Shown: positions 1-5,724 of the stretch, piece by piece
Numbering within the stretch: the stretch's first letter is position 1
How the letters are laid out: every line of letters starts with the position of its first letter
Assembly: GCA_021823305.1 (NCBI GenBank)
Contig: JAKAOE010000144.1
Coordinates: forward strand, 1 to 5,740
Direction of reading: 5' to 3'
Length of the DNA stretch: 5,740 bases
Source: Acidobacteriota bacterium
Lineage (GTDB): Bacteria; Acidobacteriota; Terriglobia; Terriglobales; SCQP01
Notes under the pieces: generated by a model
Database searches by the model: none
What the model was told of the DNA's origin: nothing
Seen by the model: only the letters and a program-made list of their open reading frames with translations
Position numbers and translations under genes: made by a program

Positions 1-2
1 CC

Positions 3-65
3 CAGATCGCGGCGCAACTGCCCGCCTGGAGCGCCGGCTTGGGGCGGGCGCTGGTGCGAACCTAG
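3..65 (+). CDS. C-terminal end of a gene entering from the left (partial)
   Basis: Frame 3 is open from the window edge to a TAG at 63-65 and reads QIAAQLPAWSAGLGRALVRT. Eighteen of its 20 codons end in G or C, which fits the codon use of the confirmed genes in the window. The fragment is too short to assign to a family. Its stop overlaps the stop of the convergent gene on the other strand, an arrangement seen in compact genomes. A different frame also stays open here, but it is the antisense shadow of the neighbouring gene, so this call is tentative. Confidence 0.4.
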   Translation, partial: QIAAQLPAWSAGLGRALVRT

Positions 66-940
66 AACACCTTCTTGAGCCCGGACTCGATATCCGGCCA
101 GAACTCCGCCTGCTCGTTGAAGATCACCGTCGCACCCAAATCCCAGGCGACGCGGCTCATGGTCAGCCCCCAGCCGCGATCCTGATGGGGATAGTAGAGA
201 TTCGAAATACCGGCGGCGACCACCGTGCCCGTCAGCGCCGCACTGGCGAAGGCCCACGTGCCGTTGTCGGTGCGGGTGATGAACATGCGCGAGAAGGCAT
301 ACCAGACCCGCGATCCAAACGAGCCTTCGCCCAAGCGGAAGTAGCGCGGGTCCTGGTGCCACCAGACCGGCAGCAGGTAGTCGCCGATAAGGGCGGAATC
401 ATCCGCGTCCAGCAGCGCCGAGCCATAGCACTTGCTGTAGCTGTCCAGCCCGCTGCCGTAGCCACAAAACCCGTCGACCTTGGAATGTTCGAGCGCGGCC
501 TCGGCGGCGCTGTAGGCCAAGCCAAGAGGATCGACGGCGCCATCCTCAAACTCCTGGAATTTCTCGTGGGGCGACAGCGGCTTGGCGTGTTTGAGGTAAT
601 CGACGCCGTAGGCGGGAATGACGAAAAAAATGTGTTTGGGCGAGCCGATGATCGCGCTCTTGGCGGTGCCAACCTGTTGTTCGGGCAGGCTGACCTGGGA
701 CTCGGCCTTGGCGACGTTGGGCTTCTTCTTTTTTTGCTGCTGCAGGGCCTGCTGCGCGAGCGCAGGCGGCGCCAAGTAGGCGTCGGCCAGGCTGGGCGAC
801 GCCGGCGCCTGCAGCGTCGCCCAATTGATGCCGGTGTCGCCGGGCAGATTCGCTGCCGGTACATTGACCTGCGCCGCTGCGGCCGCCGCCGCAAGCAAGC
901 CGGACGCGATAAAGACAACAATCCTCTGAACCGCCCTCAT
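62..940 (-). CDS. Exported protein of unknown function, 292 aa
   Basis: The function is not known. The chosen ATG at 940 has a strong Shine-Dalgarno sequence (GGGGAGGA, 10 bases upstream) and is followed at once by a Sec signal peptide: MRAVQR, then a hydrophobic stretch to about residue 23, with likely cleavage in the alanine run before QVNVP. The frame extends upstream to 1249, but that stretch runs through the divergent intergenic region and the start of the opposite gene, so it was not used. Residues about 45-95 are low-complexity (Ala/Pro/Gln, a QQQKKKK run at 67-73) and probably form a flexible linker. The folded part starts near residue 97. Conserved-looking blocks include WWHQDPRYFR (193-202), a YAFSR...TRTDNG stretch (214-227), GISNLYYPHQDRG (244-256) and the terminal EFWPDI (279-284). 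Two cysteines (159 and 171) could form a disulphide in the periplasm. From memory, these blocks recur in acidobacterial hypothetical proteins; this needs a database search. The location is probably periplasmic or outer-membrane associated. Confidence 0.8.
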   Translation of the reverse strand: MRAVQRIVVFIASGLLAAAAAAAQVNVPAANLPGDTGINWATLQAPASPSLADAYLAPPALAQQALQQQKKKKPNVAKAESQVSLPEQQVGTAKSAIIGSPKHIFFVIPAYGVDYLKHAKPLSPHEKFQEFEDGAVDPLGLAYSAAEAALEHSKVDGFCGYGSGLDSYSKCYGSALLDADDSALIGDYLLPVWWHQDPRYFRLGEGSFGSRVWYAFSRMFITRTDNGTWAFASAALTGTVVAAGISNLYYPHQDRGWGLTMSRVAWDLGATVIFNEQAEFWPDIESGLKKVF

Positions 941-950
941 GAGAACGACA

Positions 951-958
951 TCCTCCCC
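951..958 (-). promoter_or_regulatory. Ribosome binding site deciding the start at 940
   Basis: The minus strand reads GGGGAGGA, a near-perfect Shine-Dalgarno sequence, 10 bases before the ATG at 940. It supports this start over the in-frame upstream ATG at 976 (MILFAYG...), which has no comparable site and would put residues in front of the signal peptide. Confidence 0.75.
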
Positions 959-990
959 GTATGCGAACAGTATCATGGCTTCGACGGAAT

Positions 991-1009
991 CGGAATGATG
1001 ATCGTTCCG
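991..1009. promoter_or_regulatory. 19-bp near-perfect palindrome, candidate operator
   Basis: CGGAATGATGATCGTTCCG has dyad symmetry around its central base: eight of nine pairs match, and the one exception is T opposite G. It lies in the 205-bp region between two divergent genes, 51-69 bases upstream of the minus-strand start at 940 and about 137 bases upstream of the plus-strand start at 1146. The first half-site is preceded by a tandem copy of CGGAAT (985-990). Size and symmetry fit a site for a dimeric helix-turn-helix regulator, most plausibly acting on the minus-strand gene. No convincing -35/-10 pair was found in either direction; GATAGT at 1121-1126 and GATACT on the minus strand (complement of 970-975) are only weak -10 candidates. 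The sequence could instead form a hairpin in RNA. Confidence 0.45.
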
Positions 1010-1135
1010 CGAAAGCTGCTGGATTTGGGCGGAGTGGCCCGGCTCGGCCACTTTTTGCAGGAACCGCTCTCCCGTCAGCCGGGCGGTTGACGCACCCTCA
1101 AACGAATGCCACCATTGTCCGATAGTCTTTGTCAT

Positions 1136-1141
1136 GGGGGA
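1136..1141 (+). promoter_or_regulatory. Ribosome binding site deciding the start at 1146
   Basis: GGGGGA lies 4 bases before the ATG at 1146. This favours 1146 over the in-frame ATG at 1134, which itself overlaps the G-run and lacks an upstream site. The shorter start also puts the basic residues MKR directly in front of the hydrophobic signal segment. Confidence 0.55.
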
Positions 1142-1145
1142 CACG

Positions 1146-1565
1146 ATGAAGCGAGCAGGGTGGGTAGCCACGTCGGCGATTATGATGGCGATGATCCTGA
1201 CAGGAGCGGCCATGGCGCAGACGCCCGCGAGCTCCGCAAAGCCGGGCAAGTCCTTGCCGCTGAGTCGTGTACAGAAGCTGCAGATCGAGGATTACGCCAA
1301 GGACGTGAAGCTGGCACAGCAGGAGATCGCGCTGCTGAAGGTGCAGCTGGCGGCGGCGCTGATGAGCGAGCGGCAGTCGGAGATCAACTTTACCGGCTAC
1401 CTAGCGAAGCTGCGCACCGACCTGAACGCCCCGGCCAACACTTGGGATTTCGATCCGACGACGCTGAGCTTCGTACCCAAGGGCAGCCTGAACAAACCGG
1501 CGGCGACGCCGGCAGCAAGCAAGAGCAAGGGCGCGACGGCGAAGAAGCCGAGCGGCGGGCAGTAG
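1146..1565 (+). CDS. Small exported helical protein of unknown function, 139 aa
   Basis: The family is not recognised with confidence. Residues 1-24 form a typical Sec signal peptide: MKRAGW, a hydrophobic core of about 15 residues, and an AMA motif with likely cleavage before QTPASS. Residues about 38-93 are predicted helical, with hydrophobic residues spaced as in a coiled coil (LSRVQKLQIEDYAKDVKLAQ and on). A short conserved-looking segment follows (LNAPANTWDFDPTTLSFVPK, 93-112). The tail from about 113 is a low-complexity Ala/Lys/Ser/Pro stretch ending in SGGQ, probably disordered. There is no lipobox and no cysteine, so it is likely a soluble periplasmic protein. The gene is divergent from the exported protein at 62-940 and shares its intergenic region, so co-regulation is possible. 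It converges on the transporter gene 66 bases downstream. Confidence 0.78.
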   Translation: MKRAGWVATSAIMMAMILTGAAMAQTPASSAKPGKSLPLSRVQKLQIEDYAKDVKLAQQEIALLKVQLAAALMSERQSEINFTGYLAKLRTDLNAPANTWDFDPTTLSFVPKGSLNKPAATPAASKSKGATAKKPSGGQ

Positions 1566-1604
1566 CCCGGCGGCGTAGCAATCTTCCAAAGCCAACCTGA
1601 TGAG

Positions 1605-1616
1605 ACGGCGCGCCGT
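1605..1616. repeat. Perfect 12-bp palindrome in the convergent gap
   Basis: ACGGCGCGCCGT lies between the stop codons of two convergent genes (1565 and 1632). As RNA it could form only a 4-bp stem with a CGCG loop, and no T-run follows on either strand, so a classical terminator is not supported. The 66-bp gap holds nothing else recognisable. Confidence 0.3.
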
Positions 1617-1631
1617 GGAGCGTGAGGCGGC

Positions 1632-3377
1632 TCAGTGTTCCTTGCGCGGGCCGAGGCCGAGCCAGGACATGGGTACGTGGGGCTGGAGGTAGAAGTCGAA
1701 GCCGACTTTGGGCAGGCCGGCGCGGTTCTCGAGCGGGGCGGCCCAGTCGAGGCGGCCGGTGAAGTAGGGGACGTTGAAGACCACGCCGAGGCCGACGCTG
1801 GTGAAATAGAGGTGGCTGGGCATGGCGGCGGGGCCGGAGCGCGGGCCGGGCAGGCCGAACATGCCGCCGTTATCCATGAAGATGGCGCCTTCCAGGCCGC
1901 GGCTGAAGGAGCCGCCGAAGAAGTATTGGCGCAGCGGGAGGGGAGCGTCGAGCTCGGTGGTGAAGGCGTAGCCCTTGTTGCCGATCTGCCAGCCTTCGGG
2001 ATAGCCGCGCACGCTGGCGATGCCGCCGAGCTGAAGCTGCTCGACCAGCGGCAGGCCACCGGGCGGGGCAAAAAAGGGGGCCTGGCCGGAAAAGCGGAAG
2101 ATGCCGAGGAAGCCGCTTCCCATGCGTTCCTGGCGCACCAGGGAGAGTGCGTCGAGGCCGAAGACGTGCATGCCGGTCTGGTTCACGGTGCCGAAGGTGA
2201 CGCGGTCAGAGGCGATCCAGGCGCCCTGGCGGTCGAACCACTGCAAGCTGCCGCCGAAGTCGCCGGCCTGCACGATCTGGCGGGAGACGGGGAAGCCGGA
2301 GCTGCGGGTGGCGGAACGGATGAAGTCGAAGGCGGCGCTGCCGGTGAGGACGAACCCTTGGCGCACGGCCAGGGGCTGGGAGATGCCGCTGGTGAGCTCG
2401 ACCGAGTTGCCGGTGACGCCGAGGGTTTTGAGCTGGCCGGAGCGCACGCGGATGCCGGAAAAGGCCTCGCCGAAGTTGAGCGCGGCGCCACCGACGGTGA
2501 GCGGGATGTTGTAGGACGCGGTCTGGCTGAAGGTGCCGGTGGCCCAGGAGGAGGAAAGCGCGAGCGCGTCGCGGTCGCCGAAGAGGCTGGTGTTTTCGGC
2601 GAGGAGGCCGATGCGCTGCAGGCCGATGCTGGCGCGGCCGATGTTGTCGAATGAGGGCAGCAGGGAGTAGCGCGGCGGTTCGGCGACCTGGAGGACGAGA
2701 TCGGTGGTGCCGAAGGCGCGGCCGGGGGCGAGCAGGGCGCGCACCTGCACGTTGTCGCCGGAGTTCATCAGGATGAGGTCGCGGCGCAGGGCGTCGAGGC
2801 GGAGGAGCTGGCCGGGGCGCAGGTGGACGCGGTTGAGGTAAAACGCGGGGGCGGTGTCGCGCGCACCGGCGACGGCGACCCGGTCGAGGCGGGCCTCGAT
2901 CAACTGGATGCGGACCACGCCGTTGACGACATGCTGGGGCGGCAGCACGGCGCGGGCGGTGATGATGCCCTGTTTGGCGTAGAGGGCGTTGATCAGGGCG
3001 ACGGCGTGCTGGAGGTCGGCCAGGGTGACGCGGCGGTTGCGGTAGCGATCGGTAACGGAAGCGATCTGCGCCGGGGTGAGGATGGCGGACGGCGAGGTGA
3101 CCAGGCGGCGGAGCTGAAATGAGGGACCGGACGCGGCGGGCGCGGCGGCGGGAGCGGGCGCGGCGCCCTTGATCTGCGGCTGGGTGGGGTTGGCGCCGCT
3201 GTGGAGCCGGCGCTGCTCGCGCTCGAACCGATTCGTTTGCCGATTGCCCTGCTGCACCGCGGCGGCGCCGAGCGCGCCTTGCACGGCTTGCGCGGCTTGC
3301 GCGCCCTGGGCCTGGAGCGCAGCGCCGGCGCACAGCAAGAGAGCAAAACAGAGCGGGGGAATGCAGCGGGCTTTCAA
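1632..3377 (-). CDS. TpsB/FhaC-type two-partner secretion transporter, outer membrane
   Basis: This is an Omp85-superfamily barrel protein that moves a TpsA exoprotein across the outer membrane. The start is a TTG at 3377 overlapping the upstream stop (TTGA), giving 581 residues, close to the usual length of FhaC homologues. It places a signal peptide right at the start (KARCIPPLCFALLLCAGAALQAQ, cleavage near 25-29). The in-frame ATG at 3671 would add 98 Arg/Ala-rich residues that are antisense-free shadow of the upstream gene, and was rejected. Order of parts: a Gln/Arg-rich segment at about 42-60 resembling the plug helix H1 of FhaC; an Ala/Pro linker (71-85); a POTRA domain at about 87-171 with the family pattern (YAKQGIITARAVLPPQHVVNG); a probable second POTRA at about 172-232 (GTTDLVLQVAE); and a barrel from about 236. 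The barrel has the lid-loop motif VRGY at 456-459 and the FMDNG motif at 500-504, both hallmarks of the family. The C-terminus extends about 16 residues past the likely last strand (VGFDFYL) and ends in KEH rather than an aromatic residue. The likely substrate is the exoprotein encoded at 5083 onward. Confidence 0.92.
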   Translation of the reverse strand: MKARCIPPLCFALLLCAGAALQAQGAQAAQAVQGALGAAAVQQGNRQTNRFEREQRRLHSGANPTQPQIKGAAPAPAAAPAASGPSFQLRRLVTSPSAILTPAQIASVTDRYRNRRVTLADLQHAVALINALYAKQGIITARAVLPPQHVVNGVVRIQLIEARLDRVAVAGARDTAPAFYLNRVHLRPGQLLRLDALRRDLILMNSGDNVQVRALLAPGRAFGTTDLVLQVAEPPRYSLLPSFDNIGRASIGLQRIGLLAENTSLFGDRDALALSSSWATGTFSQTASYNIPLTVGGAALNFGEAFSGIRVRSGQLKTLGVTGNSVELTSGISQPLAVRQGFVLTGSAAFDFIRSATRSSGFPVSRQIVQAGDFGGSLQWFDRQGAWIASDRVTFGTVNQTGMHVFGLDALSLVRQERMGSGFLGIFRFSGQAPFFAPPGGLPLVEQLQLGGIASVRGYPEGWQIGNKGYAFTTELDAPLPLRQYFFGGSFSRGLEGAIFMDNGGMFGLPGPRSGPAAMPSHLYFTSVGLGVVFNVPYFTGRLDWAAPLENRAGLPKVGFDFYLQPHVPMSWLGLGPRKEH

Positions 3378-4936
3378 TTCAGCGGCACCCCTTCGGGCGG
3401 CGCAACCAGCGGGAGCCCCGCCAACCCATCGGCCGCCGGCACTTGCAGCGAGGGCAGGGCCGGCGCCCGGAACAACCGTTGGCAGGGCCGCGCCAGCCAG
3501 GTAGCCCAGCGGGCGGCGCGTTGCACGCGGGCGCTGTCGGTAGCGATGCCGGTGTTGGCGTACATCTGCCGGTAGAGCTTGGAGATGAGCACGAACGCCA
3601 TCCGGCCGCGGAGCGAACGCACGCAAGCGGAGCGCTTCCAGACCGCCGGCAGGCTGTAGAAGCGATCCCATACCGCTTGCGTACGGGCGCGAATTTCGTC
3701 GCCGTCCATGGTGGGATGGGGCATGTACACCTTGGGACGCAATCCTTGTGGGATCAGCCAGTGACGCGTCAGGGGCAAGCCGGCGATGCGGGTGGGGTCG
3801 CCGGCCATTTTTTGCTCCCAGCGCTGGAAATCCACTGTGCCCGGAAACGGCGTCAGCATGACGAACTGGGCGAAGGTCACCGAAGCGCGCTGCGCGAGAT
3901 CGAGGGTGGCAGCATAGGTAGCGGCGCGGTCGCTAGGCAAGCCGAAAATGAACGATCCGAGCACATGCAGACCGTGCTCGCGGAAGGCACGCAGGCGGGC
4001 TACCAATTTCTCGCCCGTGGAGTTGAAGCCCTTGTAGACGTCCTTCAAGCCCTCGGGCGTAACCGACTCGACGCCCACCAATGCGCCCTTGATATGCGCA
4101 TTCCGCATGGCGTCGAGGAACTCCGGGTCATCGGCCGCTTCCATCGTGATCTGGGTGAAGAAGACGCTGTCGGCGGGAAGCTTGGCCAGCCGCGCCATCA
4201 GGGCGAAGCGCTCCGCGCGGATGGCCTCCAATTCGGCCAAGCGGCGCGCATCGTTGCGCCGCCTGGCCAAGCGCAGGTCCTCCAGCGACACCGGATAAAA
4301 ATTGTCGTCGGCGAGCGCGATGAAGCGGTAGCCGCGCCGGCGCAAGGCGACGATCTCCTCCATCACGGGCGAGCTGCCGCGCTGGCGCGGGTACTGCCCG
4401 TCGGTGCGCCACACCGAACAGAAGGAGCAGTGCTTGGGGCAACCGCGCACGGTCTGGACCGAGGCCCACATGTAGCCGGCGTCGGGCAGGAGGTCCCAGC
4501 GCGCCGGCCGGAACTGACCGGCCTCGATGCGTCCGCCTTCATAGAGCGGCAGCAGAGCGCCGCGCATGCAGTCGCGCACGGCCCGCGGCCAAGCCACGTC
4601 GCCGTCGCCGAGCACCACGGCGTGCGCCCCGCCGAGCTCGCGGGCCTCCTCCGGGTAGAGGGTAGCGTGGATACCGCCGAAGATCACCTGGGCGCCGCGG
4701 TCGCGCGCCGCGCGTCCCAGCTCATAGCCACGCAGCGCGTTGCCGGTGTGAATGCCAATCCCGACGATGTCGCCGGACTGGATGGCGGTTAAGTCCAGCG
4801 GCCGCAAGGTTTCGTCACTCAGCCGCGGATCGCCGCATTCGGGCGGCGTCGCCGCCGCAATCACATACAGCCAGCGGGGGGTGATGACGCCAACGCCGAA
4901 GGAAACGTGAGATGGATTGACGATGTGGATTTTCAT
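3374..4936 (-). CDS. B12-binding-domain radical SAM enzyme, 520 aa
   Basis: This is a cytoplasmic enzyme expected to bind a 4Fe-4S cluster and S-adenosylmethionine and to start radical chemistry. Residues 1-130 have the Rossmann-like pattern of the cobalamin-binding domain found in this superfamily (IVGIGIHTGNALRGYELGRA, then VIFGGIHATLYPEEA at 84-98). The classical DxHxxG cobalamin motif is absent, as is common in radical SAM members. The radical SAM core spans about 158-370: the cluster motif CPKHCSFC gives C166, C170 and C173; LADDNFYP (208-215) follows the second strand; GVESVTPEGLKDVYKGFN (288-305) and GSFIFGLPSD (327-336) are typical of the B12-radical SAM group. A basic helical insertion lies at about 218-250. 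Residues 380-490 form a C-terminal domain (RHWLIPQ, KLYRQMYANTGIATDSAR) of unknown role, followed by a Pro/Ala/Leu-rich tail. The start at 4936 has only a weak Shine-Dalgarno (GGAA). Known relatives include C-methyltransferases, cyclases and lipid- or peptide-modifying enzymes; the substrate here cannot be named. Its position between a TpsA-like gene and tpsB is notable. Confidence 0.9.
   Translation of the reverse strand: MKIHIVNPSHVSFGVGVITPRWLYVIAAATPPECGDPRLSDETLRPLDLTAIQSGDIVGIGIHTGNALRGYELGRAARDRGAQVIFGGIHATLYPEEARELGGAHAVVLGDGDVAWPRAVRDCMRGALLPLYEGGRIEAGQFRPARWDLLPDAGYMWASVQTVRGCPKHCSFCSVWRTDGQYPRQRGSSPVMEEIVALRRRGYRFIALADDNFYPVSLEDLRLARRRNDARRLAELEAIRAERFALMARLAKLPADSVFFTQITMEAADDPEFLDAMRNAHIKGALVGVESVTPEGLKDVYKGFNSTGEKLVARLRAFREHGLHVLGSFIFGLPSDRAATYAATLDLAQRASVTFAQFVMLTPFPGTVDFQRWEQKMAGDPTRIAGLPLTRHWLIPQGLRPKVYMPHPTMDGDEIRARTQAVWDRFYSLPAVWKRSACVRSLRGRMAFVLISKLYRQMYANTGIATDSARVQRAARWATWLARPCQRLFRAPALPSLQVPAADGLAGLPLVAPPEGVPLN
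3388..3393 (-). promoter_or_regulatory. Ribosome binding site inside the radical SAM gene for the TTG start
   Basis: The minus strand reads AAGGGG, 10 bases before the TTG at 3377 and inside the last codons of the upstream gene. Together with the TTGA stop/start overlap it supports translational coupling of the transporter to the radical SAM enzyme. Confidence 0.5.
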
Positions 4937-5011
4937 GGACGGTTCCAGCGCCGCTGAACGCGCTTAGGAAACCGTGCCACGCGCTCGGTTGATAGGGACC
5001 TTGCGAGGATA

Positions 5012-5027
5012 GCGGCTCGGAAGCCGC
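5012..5027 (-). other. Short GC-rich hairpin upstream of the radical SAM gene
   Basis: On the minus strand GCGGCT and AGCCGC form a perfect 6-bp stem around a TCCG tetraloop. It lies about 75 bases before the start at 4936 and is not followed by a T-run. It could be a leader structure of the downstream genes or part of a pair with the hairpin at 5042-5071. Confidence 0.35.
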
Positions 5028-5041
5028 CAAGGCTCCCCCCA

Positions 5042-5071
5042 GCTTGCCCTAAATCGCCGGCCGGGGCAAGC
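5042..5071 (-). terminator. Hairpin just after the exoprotein stop, terminator-like without T-run
   Basis: GCTTGCCC (5042-5049) and GGGCAAGC (5064-5071) form a perfect 8-bp stem with a 14-base loop that itself contains most of the CCGGCCGG palindrome (5057-5064). On the minus strand it begins 11 bases after the TGA of the exoprotein gene. The following bases are G-rich rather than T-rich, so intrinsic termination would be poor. It may instead protect the 3' end of the exoprotein message or lower read-through into the radical SAM and transporter genes. Confidence 0.4.
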
Positions 5072-5082
5072 AGGACGACCCC

Positions 5083-5724
5083 TCAGTGGCGGCCGCCGTC
5101 GTGGCGGTCGCCGAGGTGCAGGCCGTCCACCATGCGCTCCTGGACTGGCGTCAGCTTGGAGGGCAAGGTGAACGTCTGGCCGGGCTGAAGCTGCGTGACG
5201 GTCGAGGTCAGATCGTGATCCACGTGGCTGCTGAGCAGGTTGCCAACCATGTCGAGCGTCGCGTCCGCATCGTGGCCGCGGGCGCCGGTGTTGGCCAAGG
5301 CCACGCTGAGCCAGGAGTTGCTGAAGGTGGCGGACTGGCCGATGGAGGCGCGATCCACGTAGAGCCAATCGCCGGTGAGCGAGACGCCGCCGGTCTGGCT
5401 GCTGTACTTCTCGACCAGGACCGGGGCGGCGGCGGTGACGGCGACGTTGATGGACTGCGCCATGCGGCGGTCGTTGCCGGTAAGCGAGAGCTTGAGCGGG
5501 TTCACCGGATCGGCGTGGCTGAGCGAGGCGATGGCGATGTTGTCCGCCTGGGCGTTGAGCGAGTCGGCGATCGAAGCGGAGGCGATCTTGAGGCTGCCGC
5601 CGGCGAGAGCCACGTTCAGGTTGGCGTCCTCGGCGGCGAGGGAGGCGACGTTCATGTTCGCGCCGCTGACGAGGTTGAGGTCGTCGCCGGCGGAGAGCGT
5701 CCAGGTTCCGGTGGCAACACCCAC
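5083..5724 (-). CDS. C-terminal part of a TpsA/filamentous-haemagglutinin-like exoprotein (5' end missing or broken)
   Basis: The 213 readable residues look like the end of a right-handed beta-helix adhesin. Residues 1-65 contain short strands rich in Ser, Asn, Ala, Leu and Val at regular spacing (GTWTLSAGDDLNLVSGANMN, SLAAEDANLNVALAGGSLKI, ASISADSLN-like turns), with no cysteine. From about residue 75 the pattern becomes less regular. The C-terminus is His/Asp/Gly-rich (HLGDRHDGGRH). There is no signal peptide or TPS domain, which in this family lie at the far N-terminus, so most of the gene is outside. The first usable codon is a GTG at 5724 without a Shine-Dalgarno, and the frame meets a TAG at 5736-5734 just upstream. 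This means a frameshift, a nonsense mutation, or a poor-quality sequence end; a true start there is unlikely. The location next to a tpsB gene supports the role as its secreted partner. The family call rests on composition, repeat pattern and context. Confidence 0.65.
   Translation of the reverse strand: MGVATGTWTLSAGDDLNLVSGANMNVASLAAEDANLNVALAGGSLKIASASIADSLNAQADNIAIASLSHADPVNPLKLSLTGNDRRMAQSINVAVTAAAPVLVEKYSSQTGGVSLTGDWLYVDRASIGQSATFSNSWLSVALANTGARGHDADATLDMVGNLLSSHVDHDLTSTVTQLQPGQTFTLPSKLTPVQERMVDGLHLGDRHDGGRH

Noticed and set aside
941..1249. N-terminal extension of the 292-residue exported protein to a 395-residue form
   Set aside because: It would bury the signal peptide, run through the divergent intergenic region and overlap the start of the opposite gene, whereas the ATG at 940 has a strong Shine-Dalgarno.
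1635..2654. Open plus-strand frame of 339 codons antisense to the transporter gene
   Set aside because: It is rich in Gly, Ala and Glu with no domain pattern. It is the complementary frame of a GC-rich gene, whose transporter motifs on the other strand are unambiguous.
2206..3333. Arg/Pro/Ala-rich minus frame of 375 codons overlapping the transporter
   Set aside because: The composition is that of an out-of-frame translation of a GC-rich gene.
3378..3671. 98-residue N-terminal extension of the transporter from the ATG at 3671
   Set aside because: It overlaps the radical SAM gene over nearly 300 bases and is out-of-frame-like in composition, while the TTG at 3377 gives a signal peptide and a coupled start.
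3443..4792. Open plus-strand frame of 449 codons antisense to the radical SAM gene
   Set aside because: Long antisense frames are expected at this base composition. The minus strand has the cluster motif and superfamily blocks; the plus-strand translation shows no recognisable features.
4815..5030. 71-codon minus frame overlapping the start of the radical SAM gene
   Set aside because: Most of it is an out-of-frame reading of the radical SAM N-terminus; there is no ribosome binding site or recognisable feature.
4937..5082. Cobalamin riboswitch upstream of the B12-type radical SAM gene
   Set aside because: The region is only 146 bases long and I see no B12-box-like sequence or the expected multi-stem arrangement; it holds only two simple hairpins.
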